Source: Tangfeifania diversioriginum (GTDB lineage: Bacteria > Bacteroidota > Bacteroidia > Bacteroidales > Prolixibacteraceae). Taken from it: a stretch of 64,000 nucleotides of DNA. The stretch covers positions 1 through 64,000 of the forward strand of contig NZ_FQZE01000019.1 in assembly GCF_900141875.1 (NCBI RefSeq), in the 5' to 3' direction. The first letter of the stretch is position 1; each line of letters begins with the position of its first letter. The position numbers and the translations under genes were made by a program. This document shows, one piece after another, positions 1 through 8,134 of this stretch. Below the pieces are notes generated by a model. That model was given only the letters and a program-made list of their open reading frames with translations. It was not told the DNA's origin and made no database searches.

Positions 1-94
1 TGGAAATATCAATGCCCGCTGCATTGGGATTAATAATAGAGAACTCATTTAAGTTTTTTCCTTCGCTCTTTTTCTTTTTTGTACTTTTACTCAT
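1..94 (-). mobile_element. IS110-family transposase, 5' end only (runs off the window)
   Basis: Reading the minus strand from an ATG at 94-92 gives 31 codons that stay open to the window edge. A lysine-rich start (MSKSTKKKKSEGKN) is followed by INPNAAGIDIS. The phrase NPxAAGIDI is the hallmark N-terminus of IS110-family DEDD transposases, whose first catalytic Asp sits in GIDI. Only this N-terminal piece is visible, so completeness and the IS110/IS1111 subgroup cannot be judged. The element's left end should lie to the right of the ATG, within about 95-450. Confidence 0.75.
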
Positions 95-502
95 AGTTTT
101 AATTTTAAATTTGAAATTGCCGTGCCCGGTTGACTAATTACATATTAGGTGGTCTACCTTACGATTTCTAAATAATCAATTATCGGATCACCGTCAACCA
201 GAGCCAGACTGAACGAGGTTATAATATAACAGTGTTAAAAACGGCCTCAACTGCACGGCATCTCAAACTTAATGTATTTATATAAGAGGAAAAAGCCACT
301 TTTGGAGAGACTGAACTATTCATAAATTTTAAAAATATGAATAAAGTTCAGGTTAATCCCGACTTAGATGAAGTTGAACTTTTAAAAAAGTTTTACTGAA
401 TCTTAGTCGTCCCGATAGTCATCGGGAGAGATAGGGATTATTTGTGAATAATCCGGGTTAAAATTAATTTTAGAAATAGTTAACAAAACCTGAATTCAGC
501 TT
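95..502. other. Noncoding stretch between the IS110 transposase start and the CPBP protease gene
   Basis: No open frame of note lies here. The transposase-proximal part (about 120-200) is rich in short inverted repeats: CTAAT/ATTAG with a 5-nt loop at 134-148, and AGGT/ACCT with a 5-nt loop at 147-159. IS110-family elements are known to carry a structured noncoding (bridge) RNA in an end region next to the transposase gene, so part of this stretch may be such an RNA, but the element boundary cannot be fixed. A separate 7-bp hairpin (TCCCGAT/ATCGGGA, loop AGTC) lies at 410-427 without a T-tract. Confidence 0.35.
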
Positions 503-1447
503 ATGAAATTTTTAGAACGCGCTTTCGACAACGAAAACCAGATTTGGAAATACATTCTGGTGCTTTTTATTGGATTCTTTTTAGGGCAAATGGTTGGAAG
601 TATTCCGCTGATTGCGGTATTAATAGTTAAAATGATCCGGTTTGAAGGTGATTTCCAGATGCCTGAAAATTTTGCCGATTTTTCAGCGTACGGAATCGAT
701 CCGAATGTAGGGTTGGTTTTAATGGTGATTCCTTTTATTACAAGTTTGATTATTGGAATATTACTGGTTAAAGGCTTCCACCGAAGGAATTATAAAGAGG
801 TGATTAACGGAGGCCGTTCCATTCGCTGGAACCGGGTTTGGCTTGGTGTAATTGTTTGGGGAGTACTTATCGGTGGTTACATGCTGGTCGATTATTTGAT
901 AAGTCCTGACAATTTCATAGTGCAGTTTAATGCCTCCTCATTTATCCCGCTGGTATTTATTTCGGTGTTATTAATTCCGTTACAATCCGGGACCGAAGAG
1001 TTTTTCTTTCGTGGCTACCTGATGCAGGGAGTTGCCGCACGAACAAGGAGCCGGTGGCTGTCAGTTTTAATTCCTGCCGTTATTTTTGCACTCATTCACA
1101 GTTTCAATCCCGAAGTAGAAGAATATGGCTTCTGGACATCGATGCCCGGCTATTTAACATTTGGGGTGGTTTTTGGTATTACAAGTGTGTTGGACGATGG
1201 AATTGAAATTGCAATTGGCGCACATTCAATAAATAATGTTTTGTCTTCCATCTTTCTGACAAGCAAATCATCAGTTTTGCAAACACCGGCGCTGTTGTTT
1301 CAGAAGGAGGTGCATCCCCAAAAAGAAAATTGGGTTCTTTTGGTTCTTGCCGTATTATTTATTGTGATTCTGACTATTAGAAGCAACTGGAAATTTCGGA
1401 AATTATTTGAGCCGTTGCAAAAACCGGAAATCTCTCAAAAACAATAG
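503..1447 (+). CDS. CPBP family intramembrane metalloprotease (CAAX protease-like)
   Basis: A 314-residue polytopic inner-membrane protein. Hydrophobic segments lie at roughly 18-45, 70-92, 113-133, 147-163, 185-202, 213-230 and 280-296. All three ABI/CPBP active-site motifs are present: E165-E166xxxR170 (in TEEFFFRGYL), FALIH with H199, and GAHSINN with H241. The family consists of membrane-embedded metalloproteases related to Rce1; bacterial members act in peptide or bacteriocin processing and immunity, and the substrate here is unknown. The start is an ATG just after an AT-rich leader. The gene stands alone on the plus strand, converging with the mevalonate operon, so context gives no partner. 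Confidence 0.85.
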   Translation: MKFLERAFDNENQIWKYILVLFIGFFLGQMVGSIPLIAVLIVKMIRFEGDFQMPENFADFSAYGIDPNVGLVLMVIPFITSLIIGILLVKGFHRRNYKEVINGGRSIRWNRVWLGVIVWGVLIGGYMLVDYLISPDNFIVQFNASSFIPLVFISVLLIPLQSGTEEFFFRGYLMQGVAARTRSRWLSVLIPAVIFALIHSFNPEVEEYGFWTSMPGYLTFGVVFGITSVLDDGIEIAIGAHSINNVLSSIFLTSKSSVLQTPALLFQKEVHPQKENWVLLVLAVLFIVILTIRSNWKFRKLFEPLQKPEISQKQ

Positions 1448-1473
1448 TGTATGTTTTTTTTGTAGTAGCTAAC

Positions 1474-1547
1474 CTTTAGTGAAATTTTGTGTCTTTGAGT
1501 TTTAGTGGCCAAAAGAAAAATACGCCACGAAGACACGAAAGCACTAA
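1474..1547. repeat. Intergenic imperfect inverted repeat (GTGTCTT/AAGACAC type)
   Basis: Between the convergent protease and mevalonate kinase genes. The left arm, about 1474-1509, contains TTTAGTG...GTGTCTTTGAG...AGTGGC. The right arm at 1523-1547 is GCCACGAAGACACGAAAGCACTAAA. The arms are imperfectly complementary and would fold in RNA from either strand. A related, more degenerate copy lies at 46591-46676. Confidence 0.5.
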
Positions 1548-1633
1548 AAATTTACGAGATCCTTAATGTCCCTATGTTTCAGGTTTCTGATAATCAAATA
1601 ATTGTTTTCTTTTTTAGTGAAAAATGATAAACG

Positions 1634-2542
1634 TTATATTACCTTGATTTTTGAGAGACTTTCCGGTAAATCGTTTTCATTTTTTGCAAAGGCCAGTAAA
1701 AATCCACCGCCACCTGAGCCAAGTAACTTAACGGGCGTGTTATTATGCGCACTGTTTTTGAAAAAATCTTTGAATGATTCCGGAATCATTTCCGAAAATT
1801 GTTCCGATTGAAAAGCGGAAATTTGTTTTAGTTGAAGAAAAAGTTCCTGTTTACTCCCTTTCAAAAATGCCTGAATGGCTGCGTTATTGGCTGGCAGGAA
1901 ATCGTTTTCAAAACGTTTTTTGAATTGTGGATTCTCCATTTTTTGGTTGAAAAGTGAGACAAGTGGGGCAGTAGAACTTTTTATTTTAGTATCGATAAGA
2001 AAAACTGAAAAATCATTTTCACGAATTTTTATTTCCGGAAGCTCAATTTTTTCGGGCGTAAACAAAACCGGCCGGTTTAAAAAGGAAACCAGTGGGTCGA
2101 TTCCGGAACTGCGGCCGTGAAAACTGCTTTCGAGCAACGAAAAATCTTGCTTTAATTGTTGAAGGAGTTCGCTGTCGTTTAATTCATCTTCATTTTTGTG
2201 AAAAATACTGTATCGCTCAAAAATGGCAGCGCAGAGCGCTCCTGAACTTCCTAATCCATATTGAACCGGAATATTCGAATAGAAAAATAATCCTTTTTGC
2301 AAATCACTTTTCAGTTCTTTTAGTTGAAGCGGAAAATGCATTTCCTTGTTGAGATTGGCTGCATCAAACGTTGAAAAGAATTGTTGAGTCTCTGACTGGC
2401 TTTCCTGAATGGTTTTGTCGTTTGAGTCCACTGTAAATTTCAGCGCACCGCCGAATTTTGGAAACGGAACTGCCAGCGCATCGGCTCCGTAAAGCAATCC
2501 GTATTCACCGAACAATAGTAATTTTGAAGAAAATTTTTTCAT
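1634..2542 (-). CDS. Mevalonate kinase (GHMP family)
   Basis: A 302-residue GHMP kinase. An N-terminal KLLLFGEYGLLYG motif (7-19) is followed by the ATP-loop GLGSSGAL (96-103), then FHGRSSGIDPLV (141-152), which matches the HGxxSGxD substrate/Mg site of mevalonate kinases, and a C-terminal GSGGGGFLLAF loop. Expected reaction: mevalonate + ATP to 5-phosphomevalonate, in the cytosol. It is the last gene of the nine-gene minus-strand run; its ATG overlaps the TGA of the decarboxylase gene by 4 nt (ATGA), implying translational coupling. The GYDIA kinase nearby is the other GHMP kinase; assignment of mevalonate versus phosphomevalonate kinase rests on these motifs. Confidence 0.8.
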   Translation of the reverse strand: MKKFSSKLLLFGEYGLLYGADALAVPFPKFGGALKFTVDSNDKTIQESQSETQQFFSTFDAANLNKEMHFPLQLKELKSDLQKGLFFYSNIPVQYGLGSSGALCAAIFERYSIFHKNEDELNDSELLQQLKQDFSLLESSFHGRSSGIDPLVSFLNRPVLFTPEKIELPEIKIRENDFSVFLIDTKIKSSTAPLVSLFNQKMENPQFKKRFENDFLPANNAAIQAFLKGSKQELFLQLKQISAFQSEQFSEMIPESFKDFFKNSAHNNTPVKLLGSGGGGFLLAFAKNENDLPESLSKIKVI

Positions 2543-3582
2543 GCTTTCAGTTTTTTTGGACCGTTTCCAATTTGATCATCCAGCCAGCTTCCGTTTTCGG
2601 TAAATTTCAACAACTCATTTTTAATGAATCGGTGTACTTCATTTTTGTCTTTTTCAAAATAGAGAAAATGGATGTTTGGCCCGGCATCGATAGTAAAGCC
2701 AACTTGCAGGTTGGTTTGCCGGCGGATATCCTGAATTTTTCGGATAATCGCCAAGCTGTTGGGATGAAGTAGTAAATAAGGTGGTTCCGAGGTCATCATC
2801 ATCGAATGTAAACTGAGCGCTTCTTTTTCTACTATTTTGAAGAAATGTTCATGGTGGCCGGTTTTCATCACTTTCAGAATTTCACGCGTGTGATTATTGG
2901 CCTGTTTTATCCGTGCTTCCCTAAACGGATGGTCGTTCATCAGTTGGTGGCCGGCCGAACTGGAGACTTTTTTTTTCGTGGAATCGACCAGCAAAATGGC
3001 ATCGTGCAATGTAAAATAATCAGGGTGGATGTTTTCGGAAACCGGAATGGCGAATTCGTTTGATGAATCTGGCATTTCATCAAATTTGCCCCAAACGGCA
3101 AATTGCGGATAAACCGACCGGCACGCGCTGCCGCTGCCAAGTCGCGCCCACGCCGAGGCTTGCCTGAAGAAGTTTTGTGTTTCTGCTTTCTTTCCGGTTA
3201 CCTGTTTTTTCAGGTCTGCCAAACAAAGCGCCAGTGCGCCAAAAGCCGAAGCCGACGAAGCAATACCGGCAGAGTGGGGGAACGTGTTGCTGCTTTCAAT
3301 GCGAAACGAAAAATCGTTCATCCATTTTTCATCGTTCGCCAGTTCGTCAATGTATTTCTGAATCCGTTCTCCAAATTGTGACAATTTCCCTTCAAAAAGA
3401 AACTCTGTTTGCCATTTGCTGCTGCCTGTGATTTCAACAGTTGTTTTGGTTTTTGCATTTTTCAAACTAAAACTCACTGAGGGATTTAATGGCAGTTGTG
3501 GCGCTTTCTTTCCCCAGTATTTTACCAGCGCAATGTTCGACGGGCATTCCCATTCGCTTCGATATTTATTCTTTTGCTTCAC
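2539..3582 (-). CDS. mvaD: Diphosphomevalonate decarboxylase
   Basis: A 347-residue GHMP-fold enzyme for ATP-dependent decarboxylation of mevalonate diphosphate to isopentenyl diphosphate. Family signatures are clear: NIALVKYWGK (16-25), the phosphate loop HSAGIASSASAFGAL (103-117), RLGSGSACRSVYPQF (147-161), and the catalytic Asp in FTIDAGPN (D299). The start codon is GTG at 3582-3580: an in-frame TAA lies directly upstream and no ATG precedes the conserved N-terminus, so a GTG start is forced. The gene is separated by 146 nt, containing an inverted repeat, from the upstream GHMP kinase; this is the only sizeable gap in the operon. Confidence 0.9.
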   Translation of the reverse strand: MKQKNKYRSEWECPSNIALVKYWGKKAPQLPLNPSVSFSLKNAKTKTTVEITGSSKWQTEFLFEGKLSQFGERIQKYIDELANDEKWMNDFSFRIESSNTFPHSAGIASSASAFGALALCLADLKKQVTGKKAETQNFFRQASAWARLGSGSACRSVYPQFAVWGKFDEMPDSSNEFAIPVSENIHPDYFTLHDAILLVDSTKKKVSSSAGHQLMNDHPFREARIKQANNHTREILKVMKTGHHEHFFKIVEKEALSLHSMMMTSEPPYLLLHPNSLAIIRKIQDIRRQTNLQVGFTIDAGPNIHFLYFEKDKNEVHRFIKNELLKFTENGSWLDDQIGNGPKKLKA

Positions 3583-3637
3583 TTACTTTCTTCCAATCAT
3601 TTAAAAATAAACACTTTTATAAATACGAGAAAAGTTA

Positions 3638-3693
3638 ATTTCCCGCAGATGACGCTGATTTTCGCAGAAATGTTAAAAAAATCTGCGGGAAAT
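3638..3693. repeat. Intergenic inverted repeat inside the mevalonate operon
   Basis: The arms ATTTCCCGCAGAT (3638-3650) and ATCTGCGGGAAAT (3681-3693) are perfectly complementary over 13 bp, with a 30-nt loop containing a further TTCGCAGAAA. It sits in the 146-nt gap between the GYDIA kinase and mvaD. There is no T-tract on the operon strand, so it looks more like a dispersed intergenic repeat or mRNA stabilising/processing hairpin than a terminator. Confidence 0.6.
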
Positions 3694-3728
3694 CAATAAA
3701 TCATTCATTAGTTAGAATTTTTATATGA

Positions 3729-4649
3729 TTAGTCATTTAAAATTAACTCGTTCCACGTAAATATTGTTTGCAATCCTTTCCTTTTGAAATAGTTTTTAGT
3801 TGCTGCTTCGTTCATCGAAGAAGCTGCGAGGAAAAAATCACCTCCCCATGCTCCGAGTGATTTTACAACCCCGTTAAAATCACTGAAATATTTATCCTGA
3901 ATACTTTGCTCATCAATAATACCGGAAATGATTTTTTCGTGCTCGTTAATTACCAGTTGAAACTCATCAAGTTTTTTTATCCGGGATATATTTTCAGAAA
4001 TCTCAATGATTTGACGGATTCCTTCGGAAATATCACCTTTCGTTTTCAGAAAATGCTCAATGCCATGACGGGTATTTTTTTTGGTGCCGGAATAGATAAA
4101 AAAGAGGTGATCTTCGAATGGAAAACTAAGATTCACCGGTACCGGTTTTTCTCGAGAACGGTAAAATATTGGGCCGTCAGCGTTTGCACAGGCGATGTCG
4201 TAACCTGAGCCTTTAAATATCAACTTGTTTAATTGGTAGGCATCAACATTCGTCCAGCTTGCGATGTTGGCAATTAATGTGCTGCTGCTGCCCAGTCCCC
4301 ATTGCGGATTGAAATCCAGTTTTGTTTGAATGTGGAAATCTCTTTCAAAAGGAAACTCAGGATTTAACTTTCCGATGGTTTCAAAGATTTTTTTCAGCAA
4401 TTCTGCTTTTTTCGAATCATTACTTTCGATGATTTTGAATCCGGGAAATTGGATTTCACAGGAAAACCACTGACTGTTGGGTGTAAAGGCTTCCCACTTT
4501 ATTCTGTTTTGTTGCTTTCCTGAAGTGACGTTCATCGACTGGCCCAATTTCAGCGGCAATGCCAGCGCTTTCGCGCCTTTTAAAACGAGGTATTCTCCTG
4601 TGAGCAGCAATTTTCCGTGTGCATAATATTTCAAGGCAGTTTCAGTCAT
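3729..4649 (-). CDS. GYDIA family GHMP kinase, probable phosphomevalonate kinase
   Basis: A GHMP kinase of 306 residues from the preferred ATG at 4649. Motifs are HGKLLLTGEYLVLKGAKALA (11-30), the ATP loop GLGSSSTL (118-125) and the diagnostic GSGYDIACANADGP (147-160) that gives the GYDIA group its name. A longer frame starts at 4688, but the 13 extra residues lie inside the HMG-CoA reductase gene and precede the conserved start. The 4649 ATG overlaps the reductase stop by 8 nt (ATGACTGA). The cluster has a mevalonate kinase and a decarboxylase, so by elimination this enzyme should phosphorylate phosphomevalonate; the GSGYD motif resembles the GSGFD of known phosphomevalonate kinases. The substrate is inferred from context. 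Confidence 0.7.
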   Translation of the reverse strand: MTETALKYYAHGKLLLTGEYLVLKGAKALALPLKLGQSMNVTSGKQQNRIKWEAFTPNSQWFSCEIQFPGFKIIESNDSKKAELLKKIFETIGKLNPEFPFERDFHIQTKLDFNPQWGLGSSSTLIANIASWTNVDAYQLNKLIFKGSGYDIACANADGPIFYRSREKPVPVNLSFPFEDHLFFIYSGTKKNTRHGIEHFLKTKGDISEGIRQIIEISENISRIKKLDEFQLVINEHEKIISGIIDEQSIQDKYFSDFNGVVKSLGAWGGDFFLAASSMNEAATKNYFKRKGLQTIFTWNELILND

Positions 4650-5955
4650 GATTTTCCAAATACTTCTGAACTTGGGAATACGAAACATCTTTGTCGCTGA
4701 ACCAGGCTTTGGCTGCAGCTTTTTGTTCTTCCGAAAGATTGAACTGGCTTAAAATATTTGGCAATTGCATTTTCATGTGTCCTTTTTGGATTCCGCTGGT
4801 TATCAGTGCGTTTACAGCGGCCCAGTTGGAAGCCAGTCCGGCAGTGGCAATGTAACCCATTAATTCCGAGGCTGAAGGATTTTTCAGGATTTTCATCGCC
4901 AGTTTTGCCAGCGGATGCAACGCGGTCACTCCGCCTACAACACCAACTGCCAGTGGAATTTCCAATTCAAAACGAAATATTCCATTATTTACGGTTGCGT
5001 TGCTCAGTCCGTGGTACTGTCCGTCTTTTGAAGCATAAGCATGTGCGCCGGCTTCAATGGCTCGGTAATCGTTTCCGGTAGCTACTGCCAGTGCGTCCAT
5101 TCCGTTGAAAATACCTTTGTTGTGTGTCACAGCGCGCGAAACATCGTTCCGGGCAATGTGAACTGCCAATGCAAATTTTTCAGCATAACTGTGTGCCTGT
5201 TGCGAATTTTCAATCAGCTCTTCCACCGGGCATTTCACCCAAACTTTTACGCGGCTATCCGGTACATAGTTCGACAAAATGGCCATTACTATTTCCACTT
5301 CTTTTTTATTTGCTGAAAACTGGTTGCTGTTTTCGATAAATTTTGTGAGGCTTTTCCCTATCTGTTCCAAACACGAATTAATGAAGTTGGCACCCATTGC
5401 ATCGCGGGTTTCAAACGAAACGTCGATTTGATAATAGTCAGGTTTTATTTCTGGTAAATATATTAATTTAATTTCGCGAATTCCACCACCTCTTTTCTCC
5501 ATGTTTTCAGTTATCGGAGCCGTTTCTTTTAAGAGTTGGCTTTTTATTTCAGGAAATATTTTTTTGAGCTTTTCTGGATTTCCATTCCATTGAAAATGAA
5601 CCTGGCCTTTTTTTTTGGTGCCAATAATTTGAGTATGAAATCCGCCTCTTTTGGCCCAGTACCCGGCAGCTTTGGCCAGTGCGGCAACTACCGAACTCTC
5701 TTCGGTTACGAGCGGAAAGGTGAGTATTTTTCCATCTACCAAAAAATTAGGTGCCACAGAAAAGGGTAAATGATAATTGGAGAGTTGATTCTCGCTTAAA
5801 TCAGCAATAACTGATTGCTTTTCACTGTTTGTGAGTTCAAAAGAATTCAGAAATGAGGCAGTGGATTCATCCAGGTTCAAATCCTGTATTAACCATCTGA
5901 TTTTTTCTTCACGCGTCAGTTTTGAAAATCCGGAAATGATTTTATTCTCCGTCAT
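4642..5955 (-). CDS. Hydroxymethylglutaryl-CoA reductase, class II type
   Basis: A 437-residue soluble enzyme interconverting HMG-CoA and mevalonate + CoA with NAD(P)H. It has no membrane domain and its length fits bacterial class II reductases (about 430). Landmarks: the EESSVVAA catalytic-Glu motif (85-92), DAMGAN (185-190), HNKGIFNGMD with the catalytic Lys (278-287), GND (294-296) and a C-terminal GIQKGHMKM His region. Class II enzymes can be degradative or biosynthetic; the surrounding mevalonate genes imply mevalonate formation here. The start overlaps the end of the isomerase gene by 14 nt and the stop overlaps the GYDIA kinase start by 8 nt, so the three are translationally linked. 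Confidence 0.9.
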   Translation of the reverse strand: MTENKIISGFSKLTREEKIRWLIQDLNLDESTASFLNSFELTNSEKQSVIADLSENQLSNYHLPFSVAPNFLVDGKILTFPLVTEESSVVAALAKAAGYWAKRGGFHTQIIGTKKKGQVHFQWNGNPEKLKKIFPEIKSQLLKETAPITENMEKRGGGIREIKLIYLPEIKPDYYQIDVSFETRDAMGANFINSCLEQIGKSLTKFIENSNQFSANKKEVEIVMAILSNYVPDSRVKVWVKCPVEELIENSQQAHSYAEKFALAVHIARNDVSRAVTHNKGIFNGMDALAVATGNDYRAIEAGAHAYASKDGQYHGLSNATVNNGIFRFELEIPLAVGVVGGVTALHPLAKLAMKILKNPSASELMGYIATAGLASNWAAVNALITSGIQKGHMKMQLPNILSQFNLSEEQKAAAKAWFSDKDVSYSQVQKYLENHD

Positions 5956-6955
5956 ATTCAGGATCGATTTTTAGAAAATTTTGTGCAAAACGGTAGGCCG
6001 TAATCTGGTTTTCGATGAACGTTTTCAGATCTTGGTAGTCGCCGGTGGCATGTTTTAACACCTGAGAAGCCATACCGAAGATTGCGGGTAACTCGCTTTT
6101 TGAAACTAAATAATAGCCGTCTAAGTAATTTTTAATTCCGCCCGAAATAATCAACTGTTTGCATGTTGAAGTTCCGGTGGTTTGCAGCAACTGGTTAACT
6201 GTATTTACCATTTGGTTGGCAGTTTGCCCCACAAAAGTAAACGGTTGGTACATTTCCATTTTTTCGGGTTCATCGCGCATCAGCTCAAGTTTCGAAAAAT
6301 TAGTGCCCCCATAAGCTGCAAACTCAATGGCTTCGAGGTTTAAATGGATAAGTCGGTTCAGGCTTTCTCTGCCCATTCCCAGCCCAACTTCTTTTACAAT
6401 TAAAGGTACATTAATCCGGCTGAGCAATTCTTCAATGGTTTCAACTGGAGGGTTTTCAATGTGTTCGCCCTCTGGCTGAAACCACTCCTGCATGGGATTA
6501 ACATGGATAATCAGTCCGTCAGCACGGAGTTCTCCAACCATATTGGTTATGGCATTTTCGTTTTTATCTTTCAGCAGTTGTTCAATTTGTGCTATTCCCA
6601 GGTTCGCCCAAAAAGGCTGGTCAGGACCAATAATATCTCTCATGTTGAAATCGTCCCAGTAGGTTTTGCTAAACAGGATTTTTCGGCAGGACCCCAGGCC
6701 CATTCCCAGTCCAAATTCGCGACAGGCCCGGGCAATGTTTTTGTTGATGTGGTTGGCTTTTTCAGTGCCGCCGGTCATGCTCGATACCCACATTGGTGCT
6801 TTCATGGTTTTTCCCAAAAATGCAAAAGATCGGTCTTCTCCGTTGGGGTGGCCTGCCAGCATGGGTTCATAAATAAATCGGCGGTCCTGCTCAAACTTGC
6901 TTGTTTGCGAGTCGAATGCCAGTTGTATATGATCATGCTTTCTGTCTCTGTTCAT
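5942..6955 (-). CDS. fni: Type 2 isopentenyl-diphosphate delta-isomerase
   Basis: A 337-residue FMN-dependent isomerase converting IPP to DMAPP. Seen: the N-terminal RKHDHIQLA, WVSSMTGGTEKAN (56-68) that binds flavin phosphate, GMGLGSCRKIL, VNPMQEWFQPEGE, the barrel strand KEVGLGMGR, and FAAYGGTNFSKLE. These match the type 2 (Idi-2/Fni) family and not the Nudix type 1. It lies 11 nt downstream of the acyl-CoA dehydrogenase and overlaps the HMG-CoA reductase start. It is thus the hinge between the acyl-CoA genes and the mevalonate genes. Confidence 0.9.
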   Translation of the reverse strand: MNRDRKHDHIQLAFDSQTSKFEQDRRFIYEPMLAGHPNGEDRSFAFLGKTMKAPMWVSSMTGGTEKANHINKNIARACREFGLGMGLGSCRKILFSKTYWDDFNMRDIIGPDQPFWANLGIAQIEQLLKDKNENAITNMVGELRADGLIIHVNPMQEWFQPEGEHIENPPVETIEELLSRINVPLIVKEVGLGMGRESLNRLIHLNLEAIEFAAYGGTNFSKLELMRDEPEKMEMYQPFTFVGQTANQMVNTVNQLLQTTGTSTCKQLIISGGIKNYLDGYYLVSKSELPAIFGMASQVLKHATGDYQDLKTFIENQITAYRFAQNFLKIDPEYDGE

Positions 6956-6966
6956 TTTGTTTTCTG

Positions 6967-8124
6967 TTAATCATTTAAAACCGAACGCGAAATTACCATT
7001 CGCAACACTTCGGAGGTTCCTTCGCCAATTGATAATAAACGCTGATCGCGGAAAAAGCGCTCAATGGGATATTCGTCGTTTCTGAAAAAACCTGCCCCTC
7101 CAAAAATCTGGAGTGCCTCGCTGGCCACATCGCTGGCTACCTGTGATGCATAAAGTTTGGCCATTGCTGATTGTTTTCCGAATGAGTGTCCGTTATCTTT
7201 TAACCAGCAGGCATTATAGAGGGTGTTTCTGGCGTTTTCAATTTTCATGGCCATGTCGGCAAGTTTAAACGAAATGACCTGGAAATTGGAAATAGGTTTC
7301 CCAAACTGTTTGCGTTTTTTTGTGAAATCAACTGCCATTTCAAAAGCTCCCTGCGCCAGCCCCAGTCCCATTGCAGCAATCGATAACCGACCTGAATCGA
7401 TAGTTTTCAACATAATTTTAATACCTTGTCCTCTTTCACCCAGTTGGTTTTCCTCAGGGATTAAACAATCGTTGAGGTAAACCATTCCGTTGTCGGCAGC
7501 CCGCCAGAGCAGTTTGTTTTTCATATATCTGGCAGAGTACCCGGGGGTGTCACGGGAAACCAGAAAAGCTGTAAACTCTTTTTTGCCGTCGCTTCTTATG
7601 CCTGTTTTTGCTACCAGGCTCATGCCACCTGCCAGTTCTGAGGCCGCGTTGGTTATATATTTTTTATGACCGTTAATCAACCAGCCGTTTTTCTTCTTTT
7701 TTGCCATCGTTTCTACTCCTTGTGCGTCAGAACCTGCATTTTCTTCGGTAAGGCCAAAAGCCCACAGTTTTTCTCCGCTGCAAAGTTGCGGCAAGTATTT
7801 TTCTTTCTGTTTTTCTGTGCCAAATTCCAGAACAGGACCCACTCCAAGCGAGTTATGCGCTGCCAGCGTTGCCGCAACAGAACTGTCAATGCGTGCCAGT
7901 TCTTCAACGGCAATAATAAATGAGAGGTAGTCGCTGTTTTGTCCCCCGTATTTTTCAGGGGTTTGCATGCCGAAAAGATTCAGCTCATTTATCGATTGGA
8001 TTAAATCTACCGGGAATTCCTCCCTGGCTTCAAAGTCGCCAATAGCTGGTTTTATTTTGTTTTCCGCAAAATTTCTTACTTTTTCACGTAGTGCATTATG
8101 CGTCCCATTTAAAAATGCATTCAT
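6967..8124 (-). CDS. Acyl-CoA dehydrogenase (context: isovaleryl-CoA; catalytic Glu in SCAD position)
   Basis: A 385-residue FAD flavoenzyme of the acyl-CoA dehydrogenase family, with FGLTEENAGSDAQG, KKYITNAA, an Arg/Gly-rich FAD stretch around RKQFGKPI, and the C-terminal IGEGTSEVLRM. Context (methylcrotonyl-CoA carboxylase and methylglutaconyl-CoA hydratase in the same operon) predicts isovaleryl-CoA to 3-methylcrotonyl-CoA. However, known isovaleryl-CoA dehydrogenases use a Glu in the GLDLERLV segment and have Ala in IGAGTSE. Here the first segment is TIDSGRLS (Gly at 245) and the second carries Glu (E368), the layout of short/branched-chain dehydrogenases. The substrate is therefore open: isovaleryl-, 2-methylbutyryl- or another short acyl-CoA. 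The gap to the carboxylase gene is 10 nt. Confidence 0.8.
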   Translation of the reverse strand: MNAFLNGTHNALREKVRNFAENKIKPAIGDFEAREEFPVDLIQSINELNLFGMQTPEKYGGQNSDYLSFIIAVEELARIDSSVAATLAAHNSLGVGPVLEFGTEKQKEKYLPQLCSGEKLWAFGLTEENAGSDAQGVETMAKKKKNGWLINGHKKYITNAASELAGGMSLVAKTGIRSDGKKEFTAFLVSRDTPGYSARYMKNKLLWRAADNGMVYLNDCLIPEENQLGERGQGIKIMLKTIDSGRLSIAAMGLGLAQGAFEMAVDFTKKRKQFGKPISNFQVISFKLADMAMKIENARNTLYNACWLKDNGHSFGKQSAMAKLYASQVASDVASEALQIFGGAGFFRNDEYPIERFFRDQRLLSIGEGTSEVLRMVISRSVLND

Positions 8125-8134
8125 AAATAATTAT

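Noticed and set aside
410-427. Hairpin TCCCGAT/ATCGGGA as a terminator
   Set aside because: Seven base pairs with no T-tract on either side; more like a common intergenic palindrome.
2092-6970. Plus-strand open frames opposite the mevalonate genes (for example 6461-6970)
   Set aside because: No family motifs, Cys/Phe-rich composition typical of antisense readings, and strong protein signatures on the minus strand.
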